Below, piece by piece: positions 50,537 to 58,873 of a stretch of 64,000 nt of DNA. Source of the DNA: Ruminococcus hominis. Lineage in GTDB: Bacteria > Bacillota > Clostridia > Lachnospirales > Lachnospiraceae. The notes below the pieces were generated by a model, which was not told the DNA's origin, ran no database searches, and worked only from the letters and a program-made list of their open reading frames with translations. Location: NCBI RefSeq assembly GCF_014287355.1, contig NZ_JACOPE010000001.1, forward strand, positions 1,426,001-1,490,000, written 5' to 3'. The first letter of the stretch is position 1; every line of letters begins with the position of its first letter. The position numbers and the translations under genes were made by a program.

Positions 50537-51820
50537 ATGAGTTATAAAAGACTGACCCCATGTATTTTGATCGATGGGGGTAAAGCAGTTCGCTGGTTTG
50601 ATGACAAAACAGTGATCGCAGAAGACGTAGTAGAATTGGCAAGGCAGTATAGCGAGCATGGTGCGGATGAACTGCTTATATTTGATTTGTCCAATTCAGA
50701 TGAAGAGCACGATATGACGATCGATCTGATGAAAAAGATAAATCGCGTCATTGGAATTCCAATGGTGGTAGGCGGAAATATTTCCCGACAGGAAGATGTG
50801 AAAAAAATTCTATATGCGGGTGCAAAACGTGCAATGTTAAATATGTCAAAACCAATATCGGTAGAATTATTAAAAGAAGTGTCACAGCGGTTTGGCAAAC
50901 ATCGTATTGCTGTATCTATGAATGATTTTGATCAGTTGTTTAAGCACCAGCATCTGATTGATGAATCGGCCTCGGAATTAGTATTTATGCATCGTTTGGA
51001 TCTTGCATCTGTAGAGAATATTACAGATATACCATGTGTTGTTGTGACAGACACAATGGAACGGTCAGAAATTGTGAAAATATTAAAGTCGCAAGGTGTA
51101 AAGGGAGTGTCTGGTAAATTTATCAGTCAGCAGGATATGGATTTTAATCAGTTTAAAAATGTTTGTTTAGAAGAAGGAATACAGATGACTTCCTTTGAAA
51201 GTATGATGGATTTTTCAGAATTAAAATTAAATTCAGATGGTTTAATTCCAGTTATTGTTCAGGATTATCAGACAAATGAAGTGCTGATGCTTGCATACAT
51301 GGATAAGGAAGCATTTGAGCATACGATTATGACCGGCAAAATGACATATTTTAGCCGGAGCAGGAAAGCACAGTGGGTAAAAGGAGAAACTTCTGGACAT
51401 TACCAGTATGTGAAATCTTTAACAGCGGATTGTGATAACGATACTCTTTTGGCAAGAGTGCATCAGATTGGAGCAGCGTGTCATACTGGAAACAGAACTT
51501 GTTTCTTTAAGCCAATCGTAGGAAATGATGTCGAGCAAAAGAATCCTCTTCAGATTTTTGAGGCAGTATATAATACGATAGTGGACAGAAAGAAAAATCC
51601 AAAAGAAGGTTCTTATACGAATTATCTTTTTGATAAAGGTCTGGATAAGATTTTAAAGAAAGTTGGAGAAGAGGCAACAGAGATTGTAATCGCTGCAAAG
51701 AATCCAAATCAGGAAGAAGTCAAGTATGAAATTTCTGATTTCTTATATCATATGATGGTGCTGATGGTTGAACGCGGAATCACATGGGAAGATATTACAA
51801 AGGAACTTTCTGAAAGATAG
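50537..51820 (+). CDS. hisI: HisF-like domain fused to HisI (phosphoribosyl-AMP cyclohydrolase) and HisE (phosphoribosyl-ATP diphosphatase)
   Basis: 427 residues in three parts. Residues 1-about 225 resemble His[28 protein letters not shown] and [10 protein letters not shown] align well, but the catalytic Asp11 of HisF falls on Leu11 and Asp130 on Asn129 (Asp130 is next to it). Residues about 235-330 are HisI, with [13 protein letters not shown], metal-site DCDNDT and [10 protein letters not shown]. Residues about 340-427 are HisE, with [16 protein letters not shown]. HisI and HisE look active (steps 2 and 3); the barrel domain is probably not a cyclase and may be structural or regulatory. 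hisA, hisF, hisH and hisC are absent from the window. Followed by a terminator. Confidence 0.93.
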   Translation: MSYKRLTPCILIDGGKAVRWFDDKTVIAEDVVELARQYSEHGADELLIFDLSNSDEEHDMTIDLMKKINRVIGIPMVVGGNISRQEDVKKILYAGAKRAMLNMSKPISVELLKEVSQRFGKHRIAVSMNDFDQLFKHQHLIDESASELVFMHRLDLASVENITDIPCVVVTDTMERSEIVKILKSQGVKGVSGKFISQQDMDFNQFKNVCLEEGIQMTSFESMMDFSELKLNSDGLIPVIVQDYQTNEVLMLAYMDKEAFEHTIMTGKMTYFSRSRKAQWVKGETSGHYQYVKSLTADCDNDTLLARVHQIGAACHTGNRTCFFKPIVGNDVEQKNPLQIFEAVYNTIVDRKKNPKEGSYTNYLFDKGLDKILKKVGEEATEIVIAAKNPNQEEVKYEISDFLYHMMVLMVERGITWEDITKELSER

Positions 51821-51854
51821 AAAAACGATTTGTACAGATAGTTCTAGTGAACAA

Positions 51855-51903
51855 AAAAAAGACATAGTATGCAGTAGGGAATACGGTATACTATGTCTTT
51901 TTT
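51855..51903 (+). terminator. Strong terminator of the his operon, abutting the next gene's ribosome site
   Basis: AAAAGACATAGTAT (51857-51870) pairs with ATACTATGTCTTT (51888-51900), then TTT. GGAGG of the next gene begins at 51904, so hairpin and Shine-Dalgarno are adjacent. Confidence 0.9.
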
Positions 51904-51915
51904 GGAGGTGTTTTT

Positions 51916-52221
51916 ATGCTCAGTGAAACGGAAGAACGCAGAAAACAATTATTACACCAGGTGAGAGGAGTAAAGCAATATCAGGGATGGGATATTCCGG
52001 CAATACATCCGAGATATAGAAATAGCTATCAATCACTTTACGCAAAAGAAGAACGAACAGAAAAAAGTACTTTTCAGCTGAGATGCGTCATTGCAATTAT
52101 ATGTTTTGCCGGATTTGTATGGATGAAACAAGAGGATGTGAAGATTATCAATGTAACTAGCACTCAGATTGTTAATCAGATTGGAAAAACGTTTTTATAC
52201 AGCTCTTTTATTGGACAGTAA
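51916..52221 (+). CDS. Hypothetical single-pass membrane protein, 101 residues
   Basis: Not recognised. A polar N-terminal half (residues 1-53, containing VKQYQGWDIPAIHPRYRNSYQSLY), one membrane helix (about 56-69, LRCVIAIICFAGFVW) and a short outside end (KIINVTSTQIVNQIGKTFLY). Strong GGAGG ribosome site 7 bases upstream. No room for a promoter between the his terminator and the ATG, so it depends on read-through or a promoter overlapping the hairpin. Similar small proteins occur in related genomes as far as I recall; function unknown. Confidence 0.7.
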   Translation: MLSETEERRKQLLHQVRGVKQYQGWDIPAIHPRYRNSYQSLYAKEERTEKSTFQLRCVIAIICFAGFVWMKQEDVKIINVTSTQIVNQIGKTFLYSSFIGQ

Positions 52222-52261
52222 AATATCAATTTGCTCAATCATAGTAAATTGGAAATAGAGG

Positions 52262-52290
52262 TTGCAAATTTTTCAACTAAAAGCTATGAT
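52262..52290 (+). promoter_or_regulatory. Promoter of the radical-SAM/rng group, overlapped by an inverted repeat
   Basis: TTGCAA (52262-52267) and TATGAT (52285-52290), spacing 17; start near 52297 and AAAGGAGGA follows at about 52317. CTATGATT covering the -10 (52284-52291) is the exact inverse complement of AATCATAG at 52237-52244. Confidence 0.6.
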
Positions 52291-52329
52291 TAAACAAGTG
52301 ACTTTTACAAAAAATAAAAGGAGGACTTC

Positions 52330-54195
52330 ATGAGAAAACTAGCATTAGATGATGAGATATTAATGAAAATCGAGAAGCCTGCCCGTTATATCGGAGGGGA
52401 AGTGAACTCGGTTATGAAAGATAAAGAGAATATAGATGTGCGCTTTGCCATGTGTTTTCCAGATGTATACGAAATTGGAATGTCACATCTGGGTATACAG
52501 ATTTTGTATGATATGTTTAATCGAAGAGAAGATGTCTGGTGTGAACGTGTGTATTCTCCATGGACAGATCTTGATAAGATTATGAGAGAAGAACAGATTC
52601 CGTTATTCGCACTGGAATCTCAGGAACCTGTTAAAAATTTTGATTTTCTTGGAATTACGATTCAGTTTGAAATGTGTTACACAAATATTTTGCAGGTATT
52701 AGAATTGAGTCAGATTCCGCTTCATAGTACAGAACGAACAGAGGAAGATCCTATTGTGATTGGAGGCGGTCCGTGTGCTTACAATCCGGAACCACTTGCA
52801 GATTTCTTTGATTTATTTTATATAGGTGAGGGAGAAACAGTATATGATGAACTGTTAGATACATATAAAAAATGCAAGTCAGAAGGAAAGAGCAGAAAAG
52901 AATTTTTGGAAATGGCAGCCGGGATCGAAGGGATTTATGTGCCACAGTTCTATGAGCCGGAATATAACGAAGATGGGACTTTAAAAGCATTTCATAGAAT
53001 AAATGAGCATGCGCCTGCAAAAGTGAGAAAACAGGTCGTTATGGATGTGACAGATACGACATATCCGATGAAGCCTGTTGTTCCATATATAAAAGCTACA
53101 CAGGACAGAGTGGTTCTTGAAATCCAGCGTGGATGTATCAGAGGGTGTCGTTTCTGTCAGGCAGGCATGATTTACAGACCGGTTCGCGAACGTAATGTAG
53201 AGACATTAAAAGAATATGCAAGAACAATGTTAGATAGCACCGGACATGAAGAAATTTCACTGAGTTCGTTGAGCTCCAGTGATTATTCACAGCTAGAAGA
53301 ACTGGTTAATTTCTTAATTGAGGAATTTCCGGGAAAAGGAATTAATATCTCACTTCCGTCTCTTCGAATTGATGCATTTTCATTAGATGTTATGAGCAAG
53401 GTTCAGGATATCCGAAAGAGCAGTCTGACATTTGCACCGGAGGCTGGTTCCCAACGAATGAGAAATGTTATCAATAAAGGACTGACAGAAGATGATATTA
53501 TCAATGGTGCAGGACAGGCATTTGAAGGCGGCTGGACAAAAGTAAAGCTTTATTTTATGCTTGGTCTTCCAGGAGAGACGGAAGAAGATATGAAAGAGAT
53601 TGCACATTTGTCAGAGAGAGTAGCAAGACGTTATTATGAGATTCCGAAAGAAGAACGTCATGGTAAATGCCAGATTACAGCAAGTTCTTCATTCTTTGTA
53701 CCAAAGCCGTTTACGCCATTTCAGTGGGCACAAATGTGTACAGCAGAGGAATATATTGAACGTGCACATATAGTACGACATGAATTTCAGGAACAGTTGA
53801 ACCGTAAGAGTTTGAAATACAACTGGCATGAAGCAGATTTAACTGTGTTGGAAGGTGTATTTGCAAGAGGTGATAGAAAAACAGCAAAAGTATTAGAGGA
53901 AGCGTATCGTCTAGGATGTCTGTATGATTCTTGGTCAGAAAGCTTTAACAATGAGTTATGGATGCAGGCTTTTGAGAATACCGGAATCGATCCGGCATTT
54001 TATAATTTGCGTAAACGTGAGATGGATGAATTATTCCCTTGGGATTTCATTGATATAGGTGTGACGAGAAAGTTCTTAGAAAGAGAATGGAATCGTGCCA
54101 TGAATGGAGAGGTAACACCGAACTGCCGTCAGCAGTGTTCAGGCTGCGGGGCAGCACAGTTTGGAGGAGGTGTCTGTTATGAAGGCAAGAATTAA
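52330..54195 (+). CDS. TIGR03960 family B12-binding-type radical SAM protein
   Basis: 621 residues. An N-terminal cobalamin-binding-like domain (FPDVYEIGMSHLGIQILYDMF), a radical SAM core with cluster cysteines 269, 273 and 276 (CIRGCRFC), and a C-terminal extension with cysteines (CRQQCSGCG). The reaction is unknown. It is nearly always followed by the TIGR03936 gene and rng, as here, which suggests a role in RNA or ribosome modification. AAAGGAGGA lies just upstream of the ATG. Confidence 0.94.
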   Translation: MRKLALDDEILMKIEKPARYIGGEVNSVMKDKENIDVRFAMCFPDVYEIGMSHLGIQILYDMFNRREDVWCERVYSPWTDLDKIMREEQIPLFALESQEPVKNFDFLGITIQFEMCYTNILQVLELSQIPLHSTERTEEDPIVIGGGPCAYNPEPLADFFDLFYIGEGETVYDELLDTYKKCKSEGKSRKEFLEMAAGIEGIYVPQFYEPEYNEDGTLKAFHRINEHAPAKVRKQVVMDVTDTTYPMKPVVPYIKATQDRVVLEIQRGCIRGCRFCQAGMIYRPVRERNVETLKEYARTMLDSTGHEEISLSSLSSSDYSQLEELVNFLIEEFPGKGINISLPSLRIDAFSLDVMSKVQDIRKSSLTFAPEAGSQRMRNVINKGLTEDDIINGAGQAFEGGWTKVKLYFMLGLPGETEEDMKEIAHLSERVARRYYEIPKEERHGKCQITASSSFFVPKPFTPFQWAQMCTAEEYIERAHIVRHEFQEQLNRKSLKYNWHEADLTVLEGVFARGDRKTAKVLEEAYRLGCLYDSWSESFNNELWMQAFENTGIDPAFYNLRKREMDELFPWDFIDIGVTRKFLEREWNRAMNGEVTPNCRQQCSGCGAAQFGGGVCYEGKN

Positions 54196-54928
54196 ATTTA
54201 AAAAATATGGTGCACTTCGTTTTATCGGACATCTGGATGTTATGCGCTATTTTCAGAAGGTTATGCGTCGCGCACAAATTCCAATTGCATTTACGGGAGG
54301 TTATAGTCCACATATGATCATGTCATTTGCAAGCCCGCTTGGAATCGGATTGACTAGTGAGGGTGAGTATTTTGACATTGAACTTACAGAGCCAATTGAA
54401 AGTGAAAAGGCTGTACGTCAGATGAATGAAGTTGGTGTAGAGGGAATTGAAGTACTTAGTTTTCGTCAGATTGCAGAAGAAAAGAAAGCCACCGGTATGG
54501 CAATCGTTGCAGCAGCAGATTATCTGGTAGGACTTAGAAAAGGATTGTTTCCGGATAATTTAGAAGAACTGGTTCAAAATTTTATAGCTCAGGATCAGAT
54601 TGAAGTTTTGAAACAAACGAAAAGAAGCGAAAAAGTCGTAGATATTCGACCGATGATCTATCAGATGAAAATGCAAAATAATTGTTCGGATTGTTTCGAG
54701 AGTCCGACAGATACCCGTGTGGTTGCACTTCAACTTGCGGCAGGAAGTGTAGAAAATTTAAAACCTGATTTGGTTATGTCTGCATTTTTGGATTTTGCAG
54801 GAATCAAAGAGTCCGATGTAACATGTGCATATCATCGAATGGAAATGTATGCAAATACAGCAGAAGAGGGACAACCGCGGAATCTGGTTTCCTTAGAGAA
54901 CCTTGGAAAAGAAATTGTAGGAAAGTAG
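54179..54928 (+). CDS. TIGR03936 family radical SAM-associated protein (DUF2344)
   Basis: 249 residues; GGAGGAGG sets the start MKARIKFKKYG, inside the preceding gene (17-base overlap). DUF2344 occupies about residues 1-200: RFIGHLDVMRYFQKVMRRAQIPIAFTGGYSPHMIMSFASPLGIGL (shown across two motifs). In some bacteria it is fused to the upstream radical SAM protein, so the two act as a pair. Confidence 0.93.
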   Translation: MKARIKFKKYGALRFIGHLDVMRYFQKVMRRAQIPIAFTGGYSPHMIMSFASPLGIGLTSEGEYFDIELTEPIESEKAVRQMNEVGVEGIEVLSFRQIAEEKKATGMAIVAAADYLVGLRKGLFPDNLEELVQNFIAQDQIEVLKQTKRSEKVVDIRPMIYQMKMQNNCSDCFESPTDTRVVALQLAAGSVENLKPDLVMSAFLDFAGIKESDVTCAYHRMEMYANTAEEGQPRNLVSLENLGKEIVGK

Positions 54929-54936
54929 TGAAGAAG

Positions 54937-56130
54937 ATGGAACGAAAAATTCTCATGACAAGAGAAGATGGAATTGTTTGGACATATTTTCAAGAGAATG
55001 ATGAAATAATTGAAATTCATTGTAATGATATGGAGCAGACAGAGCAACAAACTCCTGTGCTGGGGAATATTTATATTGGTAAGGTGCAGAATATTGTAGC
55101 CAATATCGGAGCAGCTTTTATTGATATTGGAGGCGTAAACTGCTATTACGATATGAGTCAGGCTGAGACTGCACTATTTACAAATAAAATCGGAAAGAAA
55201 CCATTGTGTATCGGAGATGAGCTTGTAGTTCAGATAAGCCGGGAGGCGGTAAAAACAAAGGCACCTACGGTGAGCAGTAATCTGAATTTTACAGGCAGAT
55301 ATGCAGTTTTGACATCGGGCAACACAAGAATCGGAGTATCTGCAAAGCTGGCAAAATCAGAACGTGAAGAGTACAGGCGAAAGCTTGGAGATCTTGCGAA
55401 TGAAGAATATGGGATTATTGTGCGGACGAATGCAAAAGATGTTCCATTTGATATTGTTCTGGATGAGATTGAGCAGTTGAAGAAACGATATGAATCAATT
55501 AAAGAGCATGCAGTACATAGAACCTGTTATTCTTGCTTAGAGATGGCTATGCAGCCATATTTGTCAGGACTTAAAAATGTGTATACGAATGGTTTGTCAG
55601 AAATCCAGGTGGAATGCGAAGATTTGTATGAAGAAGTGCGGTCATATTTTGAAAAAGAACAGCCGGAATTATTAGAAATATTACATTTTTATGAAAATGA
55701 TAAGCTGTCGCTTTCAAGTTTATATAATCTGCATACAATCAGAGACAGGGCAATGAATGAACGTGTTTGGCTTAAGCATGGCGGATATCTTGTGATGCAG
55801 CCAACAGAGGCACTGACAGTAATTGATGTGAATTCAGGAAAATGTGTTTCGAAGAAAAAGACGCCGGAAACTTATTTGAAATTAAATCTGGAGGCAGCAC
55901 AAGAGATTGCAAAACAGCTTCGACTTCGAAATATTTCCGGAATTATACTGGTTGACTTTATAAATATGGATGACGATGAATTGATGCAGCAGTTAATTAA
56001 AGAAATGCGTATCCTGTGTGGCAAGGATCCTGTTCAGACAACAGTGGTAGATGTAACAGGATTACAGCTTATGGAAATTACAAGAAAAAAAGTACGAAAA
56101 CCATTATATGAATGTTGGAGAAAAAGATGA
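54937..56130 (+). CDS. rng: Ribonuclease E/G family protein
   Basis: 397 residues. N-terminal S1 domain (VLGNIYIGKVQNIVANIGAAFIDIG) and the RNase E/G catalytic domain with VIDVNSGKC and ILVDFINM, which hold the two Mg-binding aspartates. The catalytic core is complete; there is no long C-terminal scaffold. Degrades or matures mRNA and rRNA. The ribosome site for the ATG at 54937 is weak; an in-frame GTG at 54928 is possible. ATGA-type overlap with the following gene. In related genomes rplU-rpmA often follows; here it does not. Confidence 0.93.
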   Translation: MERKILMTREDGIVWTYFQENDEIIEIHCNDMEQTEQQTPVLGNIYIGKVQNIVANIGAAFIDIGGVNCYYDMSQAETALFTNKIGKKPLCIGDELVVQISREAVKTKAPTVSSNLNFTGRYAVLTSGNTRIGVSAKLAKSEREEYRRKLGDLANEEYGIIVRTNAKDVPFDIVLDEIEQLKKRYESIKEHAVHRTCYSCLEMAMQPYLSGLKNVYTNGLSEIQVECEDLYEEVRSYFEKEQPELLEILHFYENDKLSLSSLYNLHTIRDRAMNERVWLKHGGYLVMQPTEALTVIDVNSGKCVSKKKTPETYLKLNLEAAQEIAKQLRLRNISGIILVDFINMDDDELMQQLIKEMRILCGKDPVQTTVVDVTGLQLMEITRKKVRKPLYECWRKR

Positions 56131-56609
56131 GTAAGAAAGAATTAAAAACCAACGCAATGCGTTTGTTAGACCGATTAAAAATACCATATGAATATGAAAC
56201 TTATGAATGCGATGAATTTGTCAGTGGCGTGCAGACAGCAGAACAAATCGGGCTGCCACATGAACAGGTATATAAGACATTAGTTACAACCGGTAAGAGC
56301 GGAGAGCATTATGTTTTTGTGATTCCAATAGAAAAAGAATTAAATCTCAAAGAGGCAGCAAAGGCAGTACATGAAAAATCAGTTGAAATGCTGCATGTAA
56401 AAGACATTACTAAAGTGACTGGATATGTTCGCGGCGGATGTACTGCGATTGGCATGAAAAAGCAGTTTCCGACAGTGATAGACAGCTCAGCAAAGAGCCT
56501 GGAAGAAATCTACGTAAGTGGTGGAAAAATCGGAATGCAGTTAAAACTTGCACCCGAAAATTTGAAAAAGGCTGCAAATGCAGAGTTTGCAGATATTATT
56601 TTTCATTAA
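56127..56609 (+). CDS. ybaK: Cys-tRNA(Pro) deacylase (YbaK/EbsC family)
   Basis: 160 residues, starts at ATG 56127 with GGAG upstream, overlapping rng by 4 bases. Trans-editing enzyme removing Cys from tRNA-Pro. Motifs: VQTAEQIGLPHEQVYKTLV, the catalytic Lys region in YVFVIPIEKELNLKEAA, and YVRGGCTAIGMKKQFPTVID. Family assignment is firm; exact editing specificity is inferred. Confidence 0.93.
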   Translation: MSKKELKTNAMRLLDRLKIPYEYETYECDEFVSGVQTAEQIGLPHEQVYKTLVTTGKSGEHYVFVIPIEKELNLKEAAKAVHEKSVEMLHVKDITKVTGYVRGGCTAIGMKKQFPTVIDSSAKSLEEIYVSGGKIGMQLKLAPENLKKAANAEFADIIFH

Positions 56610-56617
56610 AAAGTGGA

Positions 56618-56646
56618 TTTACAACTTTGGATTTAGCAGTTATAAT
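56618..56646 (+). promoter_or_regulatory. Promoter of the aspartokinase gene
   Basis: TTTACA (56618-56623) and TATAAT (56641-56646) with a 17-base spacer. The leader of about 107 bases contains a small hairpin TGTTGTA/TACAACA (56719-56740) just before the ribosome site; nothing in it looks like a lysine riboswitch. Confidence 0.75.
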
Positions 56647-56759
56647 GTTGAACTGCGGATGCACCTTGCATTCATGAAGAAGTAAACCAATGCTTCCGAA
56701 CAGAACAGGATGATAAAGTGTTGTAAGTATGTATACAACAGTACGTTGGAGGATTGAAA

Positions 56760-58079
56760 ATGAAAAAAGTAGTAAAATTTGGTGGAAGTTCACTGGCAAG
56801 CGCAGAACAGTTTAAGAAAGTCGGAAAGATTATTCGTGCGGATGAATCAAGAAAATTTGTGGTTCCGTCTGCACCAGGAAAAAGATTTTCAAATGATATA
56901 AAAGTAACAGACATGTTATACAGCTGTTATGGAGCGGCGATCCGAGAGAAAAAATTTGTAAATCAATTAGACGATATTCATGCACGATATCAGGAAATCA
57001 TAGAAGGACTGAATCTGACATTATCTTTAGATAAAGAGTTTGAAACGATCCGTGAAGATTTTGGAAAGAAAATCGGCAGAGAGTATGCAGCGTCAAGAGG
57101 CGAATTTTTAAATGGTAAGATTATGGCAGCATATCTCGGATTTGAATTTGTTGATGCAGCAGAAGTAATCCGATTTAACGAAGATGGGACATTTGATGAT
57201 GACACTACAAATGAATTGCTTGCAGAAAGACTGAAAGAATCAAAAGGGGCTGTAATCCCTGGATTCTACGGAGCAACTGAAGCTGGAAGAATTGTTACAT
57301 TTTCAAGAGGCGGTTCTGATATTACAGGTTCACTTGTTGCACTGGCTGTTTCAGCAGATTTGTATGAGAACTGGACGGATGTATCAGGATGCTTGATTGC
57401 AGATCCAAGAATTGTAAAAAATCCAAAGCCAATTGATACAATTACATACAAAGAACTTAGAGAGTTGTCATATATGGGAGCAAGTGTATTACATGAAGAT
57501 GCCATTTTCCCAGTAAGAAAAGTAGGAATCCCTATCAATATTCGTAATACAAACGCACCGGAAGATAAAGGTACGCTGATTGTAGAGGGAACATGCAGAC
57601 AGCCTAAATATACAATTACAGGAATTGCAGGTACAGATGGTTTTGCTTCTGTAACAATTGAAAAAGCAATGATGAACTCAGAAATTGGATTTTGTCGTAA
57701 GGTACTGCAAGTGTTTGAAGATAATGATATTTCTATCGAACATATGCCATCAGGAATCGATACAATGACAATTTTTGTACACAAAGATGAATTTGAAGAG
57801 AAAGAACAGAAAGTACTTTCAGAGATTCATAAGGCGGTTAAACCAGATCACATTGAGTTAGAATCAGATTTGGCATTGATTGCAATTGTTGGACGTGGTA
57901 TGCGTGCAACACGCGGAACAGCAGGTCGTATTTTCTCTGCATTGGCACATGCACATATCAATGTAAAGATGATCGATCAGGGTTCAAGCGAGCTTAACAT
58001 CATCGTCGGTGTAAGACATGATGATTTTAAAAATGCAATTCGTGCTTTATATGAAATTTTCGTTGAAACACGAATTTAA
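56760..58079 (+). CDS. Aspartate kinase
   Basis: 439 residues; GGAGG sets the ATG at 56760 rather than an in-frame TTG at 56754. First step of the aspartate family (Lys, Thr, Met, diaminopimelate). KFGGSSLAS (6-14) is the ATP/aspartate motif; TFSRGGSDITGSLVA and NWTDVSGCLIADPRIV are catalytic. Two C-terminal ACT domains (about 295-360 and 370-439) imply feedback control by an amino acid, probably lysine or threonine. Monofunctional, no homoserine dehydrogenase part. Own promoter; co-transcribed with the CBS gene. Confidence 0.95.
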   Translation: MKKVVKFGGSSLASAEQFKKVGKIIRADESRKFVVPSAPGKRFSNDIKVTDMLYSCYGAAIREKKFVNQLDDIHARYQEIIEGLNLTLSLDKEFETIREDFGKKIGREYAASRGEFLNGKIMAAYLGFEFVDAAEVIRFNEDGTFDDDTTNELLAERLKESKGAVIPGFYGATEAGRIVTFSRGGSDITGSLVALAVSADLYENWTDVSGCLIADPRIVKNPKPIDTITYKELRELSYMGASVLHEDAIFPVRKVGIPINIRNTNAPEDKGTLIVEGTCRQPKYTITGIAGTDGFASVTIEKAMMNSEIGFCRKVLQVFEDNDISIEHMPSGIDTMTIFVHKDEFEEKEQKVLSEIHKAVKPDHIELESDLALIAIVGRGMRATRGTAGRIFSALAHAHINVKMIDQGSSELNIIVGVRHDDFKNAIRALYEIFVETRI

Positions 58080-58104
58080 TACAATTAAGGTGGGATATTG
58101 AGAA

Positions 58105-58524
58105 ATGAATATTTTGTTCTTTTTGAAGCCGAAGAATGACGTGGCATATATTTATGACTACTGTACACTTCGGCAGGTGTTGGAAACGATGGAATTTCAC
58201 AAATATGCAAGTATTCCAATGCTGAATAAAGAAGGCGAATATGTTGGGACAATGACAGAAGGGGATCTTCTTTGGGGAATTAAGAACTATACTGATTTGA
58301 ATGTAAAGAAATCAGAAACAATCTTTATTAAGGATTTTCCACGTAGGGCAGACTATGATGTAGTACGTGCAGATTCTGATATGGAAGATTTGATAAAGAA
58401 AGCAATGAATCAAAATTTTGTTCCGGTTGTAGATGACCAGAATAAATTCATAGGAATTATAACAAGAAAGAGCATCATCGAGTATTGTTTTGAAAATATG
58501 AAGCAGATGGAAGAAGCCAACTAA
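58105..58524 (+). CDS. CBS domain-containing protein
   Basis: 139 residues made of two CBS motifs (about 15-60 and 78-130), e.g. YASIPMLNKEGEYVGTMTEGDLLW and NFVPVVDDQNKFIGIITRKSIIEY. A CBS pair usually binds an adenine nucleotide and senses energy state or controls a partner. No catalytic domain. It starts 25 bases after aspartokinase on the same strand with GGTGGG upstream, so co-expression is likely; whether it controls that enzyme is unknown. Confidence 0.9.
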   Translation: MNILFFLKPKNDVAYIYDYCTLRQVLETMEFHKYASIPMLNKEGEYVGTMTEGDLLWGIKNYTDLNVKKSETIFIKDFPRRADYDVVRADSDMEDLIKKAMNQNFVPVVDDQNKFIGIITRKSIIEYCFENMKQMEEAN

Positions 58525-58581
58525 AAACGGAAGAACTTTTGATAAAAAAGCTAAAGAATTTTACAGAACGCTAGAAAAGAA

Positions 58582-58611
58582 TTGACAGAGATTGTGAAAA
58601 TAGTGTATATT
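58582..58611 (+). promoter_or_regulatory. Promoter of tRNA-Thr
   Basis: Perfect TTGACA (58582-58587) and TATATT (58606-58611), spacer 18; start near 58618, at the base of a leader hairpin. Confidence 0.8.
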
Positions 58612-58644
58612 AATATCGTTGTCACATAAGTGGCAACGATATAT

Positions 58645-58717
58645 GCTGCCTTGGCGCAGTCGGTAGCGCGTCGCCTTGGTAAGGCGGAGGCCGGGGGTTC
58701 AAGTCCCCTAGGCAGCT
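58645..58717 (+). tRNA. tRNA-Thr (GGT anticodon)
   Basis: A full cloverleaf folds by eye: acceptor GCTGCCT/AGGCAGC with discriminator T, D stem GCGC/GCGC, anticodon stem TCGCC/GGCGG with loop TTGGTAA (anticodon GGT, Thr), T stem GGGGG/CCCCT with loop TTCAAGT. The 3' CCA is not encoded. A hairpin in the precursor leader (CGTTGTCAC 58617-58625 / GTGGCAACG 58630-58638) precedes it. It stands alone with its own promoter and terminator. Confidence 0.97.
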
Positions 58718-58725
58718 TTGAACTT

Positions 58726-58768
58726 AGTCCCGAAAGCACTGATGTATGCGGTGCTTCCGGGGCTTTTT
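58726..58768 (+). terminator. Terminator of tRNA-Thr
   Basis: AGTCCCGAAAGCAC (58726-58739) pairs with GTGCTTCCGGGGCT (58751-58764) with one mismatch and one wobble, then T5. Confidence 0.88.
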
Positions 58769-58812
58769 GGATTTTGAAATAGAATTCGTAGGAAAACAAT
58801 TAAATATATAGT

Positions 58813-58864
58813 AAAAAATACAGTGCGCAAGCTGTGTCAAAGCCTGAGCACTGTATCTTTTTTG
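58813..58864. terminator. Bidirectional terminator, mainly for dtd
   Basis: ATACAGTGC (58818-58826) pairs with GCACTGTAT (58848-58856). A6 on the left and T6 on the right; read on the minus strand it ends dtd 10 bases after its stop. Confidence 0.82.
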
Positions 58865-58873
58865 TAGAAATTA

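Noticed and set aside
56650..56759. Lysine riboswitch or leader-peptide attenuator before aspartokinase (an 8-codon frame at 56659-56685 ends Lys-Lys)
   Set aside because: The leader is about 107 bases, too short for a lysine riboswitch; the tiny frame has no ribosome site and no terminator follows it.
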